A stretch of DNA of 64,000 nucleotides from Pseudomonas sp. JUb42 (GTDB lineage Bacteria > Pseudomonadota > Gammaproteobacteria > Pseudomonadales > Pseudomonadaceae). Positions 1 through 8,566 of the stretch are shown in pieces. Location: NCBI RefSeq assembly GCF_024807945.1, contig NZ_JANUFD010000015.1:156367-220366 (forward strand), written 5' to 3'. Every line of letters begins with the position of its first letter. Within the stretch, counting starts at the first letter, position 1. The position numbers and the translations under genes are program-made. The notes under the pieces were generated by a model that worked only from the letters and a program-made list of their open reading frames with translations, did no database searches and was not told the origin of the DNA.

Positions 1-86
1 CCTCGGACCGGTCGACTAACCCGTGCACAGCCGCCACCCGATCGTTTAGTCGCGTAACAGGTGGCTTCACTCTACGAGGAATAGCC

Positions 87-314
87 ATGAATCATTCAAT
101 TAACGACCTGTTCACCCTGAACCCGGATATCAAAACCGAAGACGCCCTGATCTTCGCCTCCGAGTACCTCGACGGCGTCGCCGCCATCGTCTACGAAACC
201 GCTGAAAACTCCACCCTCGAATACCGCCCCCTGGCGCGCTCGGCGATTCAGCAGCTCAATGTGGTGCGGCGGGTGATCGAGGCATTGGCGACACGGGCGC
301 AAAGTCCCGCGTAG
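87..314 (+). CDS. Small DUF6124-like protein
   Basis: This is a 75-residue acidic, soluble protein of unknown function. The stretch LFTLNPDIKTEDALIFASEY resembles the core of the DUF6124 proteins common in Pseudomonas, which usually carry a longer N-terminus, so this is a short member. GAGGAATAGCC precedes the ATG, a good ribosome site. It converges on the bestrophin gene with a gap of only 35 bases. Codon use looks native. The family match is from memory of its consensus and was not searched. Confidence 0.7.
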   Translation: MNHSINDLFTLNPDIKTEDALIFASEYLDGVAAIVYETAENSTLEYRPLARSAIQQLNVVRRVIEALATRAQSPA

Positions 315-349
315 GGCACACAAAACGCTCTTCATTGCGGGTGAGATCA

Positions 350-1240
350 TCACCCCATCCGCCCACCCCCCAACGCATCGCGCTGCATCGATTGCAGGTT
401 CTTCTCGATGGTCTCGCAGATGGTTTCCATCTGGATCTGGTGCTCGCTGGAGTGAAACGGGCTTTGCAGGTCAGTGCCGATGCGTTCGATGGCCAGCAGC
501 ATGAAGCCGACCACGGTGGAGGCCAGGGGGGTGAACCAGCCCAGGGATTCCACCAGGCCCACCGGTACGATCAGGCAGAACAGCGAAATGAACAGGCGCG
601 GAAAATACACGTAGGGGTAGGGCAGCGGTGTATTGGCGATCCGCTCCATGCCGCCCTGAGCGTTGGACAGCTCGACCATGGTCGATTCCAGTCGCGCCAG
701 GCGAATGCTGTCCAGGCTACCGGCCTTGTACTGCTGGGCCAGCAGGGCGGCCGAACCGTTGAGAATGTCGTTGGCGAAATTATTGGTTGTACCGTTGCGG
801 GCGAACTCGTCGGCGGGAATGAAGGCCTGAATTTCCGTCGGGCAAGGCTGACCCTTGAGGTGGGCCGCCAGGCAATTGATATAGGCGACATGGCGGCGTA
901 GCAAAGTGGACTTCACCGGGTTCACTTCAGCGCCGTGATCATCCAGCAGAGTCAGCACCTGGCGGGCAAAGCTGCGCGAATTATTGACCATCGCCCCCCA
1001 CAGAGTGCGCGCCTCCCACCAGCGGTTGTAGGCGCTGCTGTTGCGGAAACTGATCAGCACCACCAGTGCCGAACCGAGCAGGGTCAGAGGCATCAGCGGC
1101 AGATTGATCTTGGTATTGAGCACCAACATGAAATCGACGGTGACGGCGATATCCCAGAGCAACAGCCAGAACAGCGCCCAGCCAACGTAACCCATGGTCT
1201 TGATGATCAGACGGTACTTCTTGACGATGGCAGCTTTCAA
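350..1240 (-). CDS. Bestrophin-family (UPF0187) anion channel
   Basis: The 296-residue membrane protein shows the bestrophin pattern: an N-terminal hydrophobic hairpin (VGWALFWLLLWDIAVTVDFM), then FRNSSAYNRWWEARTLWG at about residues 65-82, the hallmark of the family, and further hydrophobic segments near residues 205-250. Bacterial homologues form pentameric anion- or cation-conducting channels in the inner membrane. The apparent start is TTG at 1240 with GAGG seven bases upstream; no in-frame ATG lies upstream of the conserved region. It follows the HAD/ATPase gene on the same strand after 157 bases and may be cotranscribed with it. Substrate ion is unknown. Confidence 0.85.
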   Translation of the reverse strand: MKAAIVKKYRLIIKTMGYVGWALFWLLLWDIAVTVDFMLVLNTKINLPLMPLTLLGSALVVLISFRNSSAYNRWWEARTLWGAMVNNSRSFARQVLTLLDDHGAEVNPVKSTLLRRHVAYINCLAAHLKGQPCPTEIQAFIPADEFARNGTTNNFANDILNGSAALLAQQYKAGSLDSIRLARLESTMVELSNAQGGMERIANTPLPYPYVYFPRLFISLFCLIVPVGLVESLGWFTPLASTVVGFMLLAIERIGTDLQSPFHSSEHQIQMETICETIEKNLQSMQRDALGGGRMG

Positions 1241-1397
1241 ACGGAAACCTCACGATGAGCAAAAACACAGATGCTCTGGATCGGACGCCGTTGGTCGGCT
1301 AAAGGTTCGCCGTGAACTGCAATCGAGGATTGCCGAGCTGTTATCAGTTGTAACAGGGTGTTTGTTCAGTTACACGGTTGATGCCGCAAAGCGCGGT

Positions 1398-3080
1398 TCA
1401 TTGAAGATGATAGCGCGATTGCACCAGGCGCACGATGTGCTCCAGGGCGTTATGCGCGAGCAGCGTTTTATTGGCCTCAACAAGACGGGTCTTGTTGGCG
1501 AGCACATCATCCCGAATCACCTGGCGGAACCAGTTGGAAAAATCTCCGGCGTTCATGTGCGCGCTCAGGGCTTGGTCGTCCAGCCGGGCTGCCGAGGAAA
1601 CAAACTCTGTGAGGTTGCAGGCGCGTTGGCCATGAGCAGGGAAATAAAAGGCGTGCCAAACGCCCACATCACCCGAGACGTATTTGCCGCTGTGCCGGTG
1701 GTGTTGCTGATGGGGTTGTACCTGCTCAAGTAGTACAACGTCTTCGTTATCCCGCACGTTCCACAGGCAGGCATATTCGCTGCCAGGCAGGCGGCCGGGA
1801 AAGTCGGGACATTCGCGCCGTCTGTCTCGGGCAAACCGCTCGACCAACTCTCTGGCCGTACTGCCGAGGGTTACCAGCACATCCACGCCCTCCAGCAATG
1901 CCGGGCATACCTGGTCAAAGTCCAAGGCAACGATGATGGCGCCGATGTCTGCGAGAAAACCCGGAGGCCAGGTCGCACAGTGGGGCAGCATATAGTGGGC
2001 TTCGTCCACCACCAGCCAGTAGGGACGTCCCGAAGCGTGGCGAAGCCTCTGGATAAACGGCAACAGGTCACCAAACAGCCGCACCCGCGCTGGAGGATCC
2101 AGTGCAAGAGAGCTGACGACGACATTGAGCTGCGCCTGTAACAGAAGTTGTACTGACTCTTGCGTCGTAGGGGGGACGGTGAGCCCGCCTATGGTCACTG
2201 CGTCTTCCAGGGTCAGATAGTCTCCCTCGGGATCAATGACACAAAACCCCTGGCGCGCTTCGACCATACGCTCCGTCAGCCAGGTGACGTAGCTGGATTT
2301 CCCTGCTCCCGAGTTGCCCACCACCAGCAACACCGACTCCGGGGGCAGCCACATCTTGCGTGCCTCGACGGTCTGGCCGAGGCACATGCCGATACGCTCG
2401 ACGGGAACCAGCCCTGCGTCCTTCTCCAGCAGCAGGTCCACCAGCTCGCAGACGCCGCGGCCATGATCAAGGCTCAGGAGCAGGTCGGCACTGGCCTTGA
2501 TGGACTCGATTGCGTTGCTGACTGCGGCGCAGCAGCCACAGATCGACAGAAAAGAGTGGTCGTTTTCTGCATCACCCACGCCCACCACATTCAGTTCGCT
2601 GATCCCCAGCTTGCGCAAGCCGGCACTGAGGCCGGATGCCTTGTTGACGCTGGGTGGCAAGACCATGATCGCGTCCTTGTTGAACGTTATCTGCAGTTCC
2701 AGGCCCAGTTCCCGGATAGTGCTGACCACGGCTTCTTCAAAGGGGTGCCAGGTCGCGACGACAGATCGACCGACCGAGAGAGGCGAGACTCCTTTGTCGC
2801 GCAGACGGCTGACCAGGTCGATCGAGGCAGCCTCGGCAATCAGCTCTTCGACATCCTCCAGCGGGTCATACAGGAGCGCGCCATTTTCGGCGATCACCAG
2901 ATCGAACAGATCGAGTTGCGGAAAGTTATGTTTAAGCGCCTGCAATTCCCGGCCTGTCACCAGCAGCAGTTTGCGACCGCTTGCCTTCAGCACCATGAGT
3001 GATGCCTGAACGTGCGGCGCAACGCTGCCGTTCTCAGCAATGGTTCCGTCGTAGTCCACTGCCAGGGCCAGGAAGTGCAT
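1398..3080 (-). CDS. HAD-IIB phosphatase fused to a P-loop ATPase
   Basis: The 560-residue protein has two clear halves. Residues 1-215 are a HAD hydrolase: DYDGT at 9-13 holds the catalytic aspartates, VTGRE at 41-45, and GVGDAEND at 167-174 is the Mg-binding motif IV, as in the sugar-phosphatase Cof branch. Residues 240-560 are a P-loop ATPase: Walker A GNSGAGKS at 255-262, a DPEGDY motif at 283-288 reminiscent of HerA/FtsK-type pumps, and Walker B WLVVDEAH at 355-362. GGAGCGAGC precedes the ATG. It lies between a small unknown gene and bestrophin on the same strand. The substrate of either half is unknown. Confidence 0.8.
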   Translation of the reverse strand: MHFLALAVDYDGTIAENGSVAPHVQASLMVLKASGRKLLLVTGRELQALKHNFPQLDLFDLVIAENGALLYDPLEDVEELIAEAASIDLVSRLRDKGVSPLSVGRSVVATWHPFEEAVVSTIRELGLELQITFNKDAIMVLPPSVNKASGLSAGLRKLGISELNVVGVGDAENDHSFLSICGCCAAVSNAIESIKASADLLLSLDHGRGVCELVDLLLEKDAGLVPVERIGMCLGQTVEARKMWLPPESVLLVVGNSGAGKSSYVTWLTERMVEARQGFCVIDPEGDYLTLEDAVTIGGLTVPPTTQESVQLLLQAQLNVVVSSLALDPPARVRLFGDLLPFIQRLRHASGRPYWLVVDEAHYMLPHCATWPPGFLADIGAIIVALDFDQVCPALLEGVDVLVTLGSTARELVERFARDRRRECPDFPGRLPGSEYACLWNVRDNEDVVLLEQVQPHQQHHRHSGKYVSGDVGVWHAFYFPAHGQRACNLTEFVSSAARLDDQALSAHMNAGDFSNWFRQVIRDDVLANKTRLVEANKTLLAHNALEHIVRLVQSRYHLQ

Positions 3081-3143
3081 GCTCGCTCCATTACAGACTC
3101 GATTGAGTCCTGCTGTTGTGCAGGAAACTGGCTGTCTGCTATG

Positions 3144-3431
3144 TCATCCATCCGCCACCCACCTGCGGGTAATGATGCGTTGGGGGACGGGCCATTGAAT
3201 ATGGGTTTTAGCCAGAAAACGTTGAGCTTTGTCAGAGATCCAGAAATCAGCGGCTTGATGCTCTTGCTGTTTGCTCATCCGTCGCCCGCTGCGCAGGGCT
3301 TTGAGTGATGTGTTGATGTAAGTCAGGCAGCCGCTGACATACCGGGCGATCATGGCAACTGATTGATGCAAAGGACCAGGACCCGCCAAGCGGCGTTTTG
3401 CCCTGTTGTCCATTGATACACCCCTCTTCAT
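3144..3431 (-). CDS. Small basic protein of unknown function
   Basis: This 95-residue basic ORF is supported by AGGAGGGGGGGACA just before its ATG, a very strong ribosome site, and by its position 63 bases upstream of the HAD/ATPase gene on the same strand. A second ATG (MDNRAK) seven codons in has GAAGAGGGG before it and is a possible alternative. There is no signal peptide and no membrane segment. I do not recognise a family. It is divergent from the P-type ATPase with only about 50 bases between starts, so the two promoters would have to overlap coding sequence. Confidence 0.55.
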   Translation of the reverse strand: MKRGVSMDNRAKRRLAGPGPLHQSVAMIARYVSGCLTYINTSLKALRSGRRMSKQQEHQAADFWISDKAQRFLAKTHIQWPVPQRIITRRWVADG

Positions 3432-3481
3432 TGTCCCCCCCCTCCTGGCGAGCAGCCTGATCTGCTCAAGGGCCTGTGCTC

Positions 3482-6280
3482 ATGGTCATCCGGTTAACGC
3501 CAACGATTGACACCCCAAGTGCTACGAGCCGAGGCAATTCGCCAGAGGATCCCACACTGCAAAACTGGTCTGTTTTGTCGATCGAAAAGGTAGCTCTTGT
3601 GTTGAAGTCCGACCTCAGCCTGGGGCTTGCAGGCGGTGAGCCGGAGCAACGCCAGAAACTCTACGGCACAAACCAACTCAGGCGCCACCCGGGTCGACCA
3701 GCGCTCAAGATTGCGCTGGATCAGTTAAAGAGCCTCATTGTCGGTCTGCTGTTGGTTGCCACGGTATTGGCTTATTACATGGATGGCGTCCTGGAAGCCC
3801 TGATGATTCTGGTCGTGGTGTTGATCAATGCCGCCATTGGCTTTTTCACTGAATGGCGGGCTCAACGAACGCTCATCAATCTTCAGGCCCAGGATATTCA
3901 CCAGTGCCGGGTTATTCGTGATGGCGCACAGCAACGAATTTCCACCGTCGATCTGGTGCCTGGGGATTTGGTATTACTCGAAGCGGGTGATCGTATACCG
4001 GCTGACGGCCGTATCCTTGCGAGTCAGGGTTTGCAGATAGATGAATCTGCGTTGACCGGAGAATCCATCTGCGTCGAAAAGGCAGCGATTGTACTGGCCG
4101 AGCCCATGCCTTCCCTGAGTGACTTGGTCAACATGGGATTCATGGGGACGTTTATCAACAGCGGTCATGGTCGGATGCTGGTGACGGCAACCGGCGCCCG
4201 GACCGAACTCGGCAAAATCGGTGGGTTGATCGACGAAGCCAGCAAGCGCAGCAGTCCTCTGGAAAGGCGCCTGCAACGCCTGGGTGTCAGCCTGGCGGGT
4301 ATCGTCGTGGTGTTGTGTGCCGTGATGGTTGTCGCTGGAACGCTCCGGGCAATGCCCTTCATGCAGATGTTACAGATCGCCTTGTCTCTCGCGATTGCAG
4401 CTGTTCCAGAAGGCTTGCTGGCTGTATCCACCATGACGCTGGCCATCGGTATGCAGCGCATGGCCAGGAAGGGGGCGTTGATCCGCAACCTGGCGGCAGT
4501 GGAAACCCTGGGTGCCGCTACGGTTATTTGCACTGACAAGACCGGTACGCTGACTCGCAACGAGATGACGGTTGAAAGGCTGATTGTTGGCGATCGAACC
4601 CTGAGCGTCACCGGCAATGGCTATAAGGTGCAAGGCGACTTTTCCGAGTCTGCAGTTTTCGTGGATGTGCATAAGGATGAGTTGGTGATCAATCTCTTGC
4701 GCGTTGGCGTTTTATGTAACGACGCAAGTGTCAGGCATAGCACCGGGAATGACGTGGTTATGGGCGATCCCACCGAGGCGGCATTGATCGTGTTGGCGGA
4801 AAAAGCCGACATTGACCTCCCGGCTCTCCACGCCCTGTATCCGCGAGTCGGCGAAATCCCGTTTTCAACCGAAAAGAAATGGATGATGACGGAACATTGT
4901 CTGCAAGGCCTGCCACCCATCGGCTTCGCCAAAGGTGCTCCGTTACGGATTCTGGAACTTTGCGATTTCGAGGCCGCGCCGGGCGGTGCTATACCCTTGA
5001 CTGTCGAGCGCAGGCAGTGGTGGCAGGATGCCAATACGCGTCTGGCGAACGATTCATTGCGAGTCCTCGGGTTCTCTTGTCGCGAGAGCAGCCCGCAGGA
5101 GCCGCATGGCGATGGGGCCGAGCACTGGGCGTTTGCCGGGTTGGTCGGCATGATCGATCCACTGCGCAGCGAAGCGCAGTCGGCGATCACTCGTTGTCGT
5201 GAAGCGGGCATCGCGACGATCATGATTACCGGTGATCAGGTGGCAACAGCACGGGGCATCGCCAGTCGGCTGGGAATTGATCGCGCCGCCGACGGCTCTG
5301 TGCTGGAAACGGTCCATGCGCAGGCACTGGCGCAGCCGGACCCGCAGCGTTTCAACACGCTTCTGGCCCGCACCGCTGTATTTGCCCGTGCAGAACCCAG
5401 GCACAAACTCGAAATCGTCAAAGGCTTGCAGCAATCAGGGCATGTCGTCGCCATGACCGGCGACGGGGTCAACGACGCTCCAGCGCTGAGGCAGGCCGAT
5501 ATCGGAATTGCCATGGGCAGGAGCGGCACTGACGTTGCCAGGCAGAGCGCCGATATGGTCATAACGGACGATAACTTTGTCAGCATCGTGCGTGCCGTGG
5601 AGCAGGGGAGAGTGCTTTACGCCAACATCATCCATTTTGTTCACTATTTGCTGTCGTGCAATTTTGCTGAGCTGCTGACGGTATTTTTGGCAATCATGTT
5701 TGGCTGGCCGCTGCCATTGGCGCCACTGCAGATCCTCTGGCTGAACATGGTCACTGATATCTTCCCTGCCTTGGGCCTGGCGCTGGAGCCTCAGGCCCCC
5801 GGAATCATGAAGCGCCGTCCTCGATCGCCGGACTCGGCACTCCTCACACCGATGTTGATGCTGGTTATTGCGTGGCAGGGCTTATTACTTGCGATTACTA
5901 CGCTGGTGGCGTTTTACATCGGTCTGCGCTGGTACCCGGAGCACGTCGAACACGCGGCCACGATGGCGTTCATGACCCTCGCACTGGTGCAGATTCTCCA
6001 TGCGTTGAACGTGCGCTCCAGGCGCCGCTCGGCATTGACACGGGGCTTCTTCACCAACAAATGGCTATGGAGCGCAATGGCGGTGTGCCTGGGGCTGCAA
6101 CTGCTGACCGTGAATGTGCCAGCACTGCGTGTGGTGCTGGGGACGACGGCCCTGCAAGTCGAGGACTGGGCAGTGATAATTGGTTGTTCGGTAGTGCCTG
6201 TTGCGGTTGTCGAGTTGACCAAGCTGATTTACAGCGGAGCACGCAGACCAGGCTGGCGCCTCAAGGGCAGGCAGCCATGA
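3482..6280 (+). CDS. P2A-type (Ca2+) cation-transporting ATPase
   Basis: This is a full-length 932-residue P-type ATPase. In order it shows the actuator motif TGES (about 192-195), PEGL in TM4 (about 309-312), the phosphorylated aspartate in DKTGTLT (about 352-358) and the hinge motif TGDGVND. The ion-site residues of SERCA-type pumps are kept: E in PEGL (E309), N and E in CNFAEL of TM5 (N768, E771), and NMVTD in TM6 (N796, T799, D800). This points to Ca2+ or Mn2+ export rather than heavy metals, and there is no N-terminal CxxC domain. ATG 3482 is preferred over GTG 3476 because AAGGG lies nine bases upstream. It faces a Usp gene. Confidence 0.9.
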   Translation: MVIRLTPTIDTPSATSRGNSPEDPTLQNWSVLSIEKVALVLKSDLSLGLAGGEPEQRQKLYGTNQLRRHPGRPALKIALDQLKSLIVGLLLVATVLAYYMDGVLEALMILVVVLINAAIGFFTEWRAQRTLINLQAQDIHQCRVIRDGAQQRISTVDLVPGDLVLLEAGDRIPADGRILASQGLQIDESALTGESICVEKAAIVLAEPMPSLSDLVNMGFMGTFINSGHGRMLVTATGARTELGKIGGLIDEASKRSSPLERRLQRLGVSLAGIVVVLCAVMVVAGTLRAMPFMQMLQIALSLAIAAVPEGLLAVSTMTLAIGMQRMARKGALIRNLAAVETLGAATVICTDKTGTLTRNEMTVERLIVGDRTLSVTGNGYKVQGDFSESAVFVDVHKDELVINLLRVGVLCNDASVRHSTGNDVVMGDPTEAALIVLAEKADIDLPALHALYPRVGEIPFSTEKKWMMTEHCLQGLPPIGFAKGAPLRILELCDFEAAPGGAIPLTVERRQWWQDANTRLANDSLRVLGFSCRESSPQEPHGDGAEHWAFAGLVGMIDPLRSEAQSAITRCREAGIATIMITGDQVATARGIASRLGIDRAADGSVLETVHAQALAQPDPQRFNTLLARTAVFARAEPRHKLEIVKGLQQSGHVVAMTGDGVNDAPALRQADIGIAMGRSGTDVARQSADMVITDDNFVSIVRAVEQGRVLYANIIHFVHYLLSCNFAELLTVFLAIMFGWPLPLAPLQILWLNMVTDIFPALGLALEPQAPGIMKRRPRSPDSALLTPMLMLVIAWQGLLLAITTLVAFYIGLRWYPEHVEHAATMAFMTLALVQILHALNVRSRRRSALTRGFFTNKWLWSAMAVCLGLQLLTVNVPALRVVLGTTALQVEDWAVIIGCSVVPVAVVELTKLIYSGARRPGWRLKGRQP

Positions 6281-6312
6281 TGCGGGCCGATGGTCAACCC
6301 GTCGCGCGACAC

Positions 6313-7236
6313 TCAGTCCATCGGTTGCGGTGCCAGTACCCAGAGGCTGCAAGGCATTTTGTGCAACAGACTCTCGACCGTATTGCCGATCAGATGGCCC
6401 TGATCACCGTGCCCGATACGGCCCATGACGATCACGTCGATGTCATAGGCCGACGCATAGCTGCATAACACGCTAGTGGGGGCGCCCAGGATCATGTGGC
6501 GTTGTTCCGGTGGGATGCGATTGCGCTCGGCCAGTTCAGTGAAGGCATCACACTGCGCGTCGAACAGGGACCTGGCGCCCTTGGAGGAAAAGAACGGTGA
6601 GCCATTGTCAAAACCGAACTCTTGCGCGCTGATCGAGGAAAGATCATGGGCGTAAAGCACATGGATCGTGGCGTCGCAGGCGGTTGCCAGCTTGACCGCC
6701 TCGTGCAGGATCCGATCATTGAAATCCTGATACCGACCATCGCGGTGGAAGGGGTCGACAGCCGCAAGTATCCGGCGGGGCAGGGCATGCTTTACGTCGC
6801 TGACGAAATGCAAGGGAGTCGGGCATTTGCGCAGCAGCTGGATATCCAGAGGGGTAAAGAACAGTCGCGATAGTTGCGACTGGTATTCGATCGGCTTGAT
6901 TAGCGCGGTCATCGGCTGTTCTTGGAGGTGGATCAGGATCTCATCCAGAGGGTTGTCGACCCAGATCACTTCAGTGGTCACGCTCAGGCCCTGTTCGCGC
7001 AACAGGCTGGCATGCTGTTCAAGCCAGTCACGATGTCGCTCGAGGTAATTAGCGCGCATCACCTCCCGGACCTGTTCGCTGACCAGATCGGCCGTCGCCA
7101 GACCTTCGAGGTAATCGAACGCAACGATATGCAGCGCGGCGTCATGAGCTGTAGCCAGTGCAGCCGCTCTGTCCAATATCGCGCTGGTTTGTAATTGCGA
7201 TGAGGCGATCAGCATGAAGCGGGGTTGCTCATACAT
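6313..7236 (-). CDS. Tandem-domain universal stress protein (UspE-like)
   Basis: The 307-residue cytoplasmic protein has two Usp domains. Each begins with a beta strand (FMLIASS near 7-13; RILAAVDPF near 155), and the second ends with the ATP-binding style motif VMGRIGHGDQGHLIGNTVESLL. It is paralogous to the two Usp genes at 10.1-12.1 kb. It is transcribed divergently from the alcohol dehydrogenase, and the 250-base gap between them holds two FNR-like boxes, so oxygen limitation is a plausible inducer. Usp proteins of this type support survival under anaerobic energy stress in P. aeruginosa; the role here is inferred. Confidence 0.88.
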   Translation of the reverse strand: MYEQPRFMLIASSQLQTSAILDRAAALATAHDAALHIVAFDYLEGLATADLVSEQVREVMRANYLERHRDWLEQHASLLREQGLSVTTEVIWVDNPLDEILIHLQEQPMTALIKPIEYQSQLSRLFFTPLDIQLLRKCPTPLHFVSDVKHALPRRILAAVDPFHRDGRYQDFNDRILHEAVKLATACDATIHVLYAHDLSSISAQEFGFDNGSPFFSSKGARSLFDAQCDAFTELAERNRIPPEQRHMILGAPTSVLCSYASAYDIDVIVMGRIGHGDQGHLIGNTVESLLHKMPCSLWVLAPQPMD

Positions 7237-7323
7237 GACAGGAATCCCCTGTTGGTATCACATTGCCTTTGCCGTTATGACTTGCCGTGAAGGCTGATGC
7301 TGCGGCCTTTGCCCGTCGCAGAC

Positions 7324-7337
7324 TTGACTTGAATCAG
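7324..7337. promoter_or_regulatory. Degenerate Anr/FNR box
   Basis: TTGACTTGAATCAG matches the TTGAT-N4-ATCAA consensus at 8 of 10 defined positions. It is 87 bases upstream of the Usp start at 7236, a position from which an FNR-type activator could work on the minus strand. It is weaker than the perfect box at 7404. Confidence 0.45.
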
Positions 7338-7403
7338 ATCATGGTCACGGCTGATGAGTATTCCGACATGCGGTGGCGGTTGAGCCGGCCAATGCGCAAA
7401 TCT

Positions 7404-7417
7404 TTGATAAGGATCAA
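7404..7417. promoter_or_regulatory. Perfect Anr/FNR box
   Basis: TTGATAAGGATCAA is an exact match to TTGAT-N4-ATCAA. It is centred about 77 bases upstream of the alcohol dehydrogenase start at 7488 and fits oxygen-responsive activation of that gene by Anr or by the FNR-like protein encoded at 8567. Confidence 0.8.
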
Positions 7418-7487
7418 GCGGTTCAGGTCGGCCCCGTTCAGGCTAAAGGCTGATCGGAATGTTCCGGCGGACCTCTTGAGGATCATC

Positions 7488-8561
7488 ATGGCCAGCATGA
7501 ACGCGGCAATTTTCGTTGAAAAAAATCGCATCGTTCTGGAAGACAAGCCCATTCCGGAAATCGGTCCGCAGGACGCTTTGGTGCGCATCACCACGACCAC
7601 TATCTGCGGTACAGACGTGCATATATTGCGCGGCGAATACCCGGTCGCCAGGGGGCTGACCATAGGTCATGAGCCGGTGGGTGTGATCGAGCGGCTCGGG
7701 TCGCAGGTCCGGGGGTTCTTTGAGGGGCAGCGGGTGATTGCCGGCGCCATTACCCCCAGCGGCCATAGTTATGCCTGCCTGTGCGGTTGCGCGTCCCAGG
7801 ATAGCCCGGACACTGCCCATGGCTTTCGTGCCATAGGCGGCTGGAAGTTCGGCAATACCATCGATGGCTGCCAGGCCGAGTTCGTCAGAGTGCCTGATGC
7901 AATGGTCAATCTGTGCCCGATCCCTGCCGGCCTCAGCGACGAGCAAGTGCTGATGTGCCCTGACATCATGTCCACCGGATTTTCCGGCGCCGAACGAGGC
8001 GGCGTGCAGATCGGTGATACGGTGGCGGTATTTGCCCTCGGCCCTATCGGCTTGTGCGCGGTGGCTGGTGCGCGTCTCAAAGGAGCATCGTGCATCATTG
8101 GCGTGGATACGGTGGCGAGCCGCATGACCGTCGCCCGGCGCCTTGGCGCAACCCATGTCGTCGATTTCAAGAACGGCGATGTGGTAGAGCAGATCATGGC
8201 GTTGACCGACGGGCGCGGCGTCGATGTCGCCATCGAAGCGCTGGGTACCCAGGCCACGTTTGAATCCGCGCTGCGGGTTCTGCGACCTGGCGGTCTATTG
8301 TCCAGCCTTGGCGTGTATTCCACGGACCTGCACATTCCCTTGCAGGCTTTCGCTGCGGGACTGGGCGACGTCAGCATCGTTACGACGCTGTGCCCCGGTG
8401 GCAAGGAGCGGATGCGGCGGTTAATGGCTGTCGTGGGAGGCGGTGCCGTCGATCTTTCAGCATTGGTGACCCACCGTTTCAGGCTTGACGATATCGAGGC
8501 GGCGTATGACCTTTTCGCTCATCAGCGAGACGGCGTGATGAAGGTTGCGATTACGCCTTGA
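7488..8561 (+). CDS. Zinc-dependent alcohol dehydrogenase (MDR family)
   Basis: This 357-residue medium-chain dehydrogenase should oxidise or reduce an alcohol/aldehyde with NAD(P). Catalytic zinc ligands appear as CGTD (Cys in TTICGTDVH) and GHEPVG. A Rossmann fold near the middle has VFALGPIGLCAVAGARLKGA. The structural-zinc loop is atypical, with only CLCGCAS. The ORF could begin upstream at 7287, but ATG 7488 has GAGG seven bases before it, and the longer version would cover the Anr box at 7404. It sits in the low-oxygen island, so a fermentative or redox-balancing role is likely. The substrate is unknown. Confidence 0.88.
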   Translation: MASMNAAIFVEKNRIVLEDKPIPEIGPQDALVRITTTTICGTDVHILRGEYPVARGLTIGHEPVGVIERLGSQVRGFFEGQRVIAGAITPSGHSYACLCGCASQDSPDTAHGFRAIGGWKFGNTIDGCQAEFVRVPDAMVNLCPIPAGLSDEQVLMCPDIMSTGFSGAERGGVQIGDTVAVFALGPIGLCAVAGARLKGASCIIGVDTVASRMTVARRLGATHVVDFKNGDVVEQIMALTDGRGVDVAIEALGTQATFESALRVLRPGGLLSSLGVYSTDLHIPLQAFAAGLGDVSIVTTLCPGGKERMRRLMAVVGGGAVDLSALVTHRFRLDDIEAAYDLFAHQRDGVMKVAITP

Positions 8562-8566
8562 GCCTC

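Noticed and set aside
1338..1374. Inverted repeats CTGTTA-N7-TAACAG and TGTAAC-N14-GTTACA between HAD/ATPase and bestrophin genes
   Set aside because: The arms are only six bases and overlap one another; no T run follows. They may be chance, and I could not assign a role.
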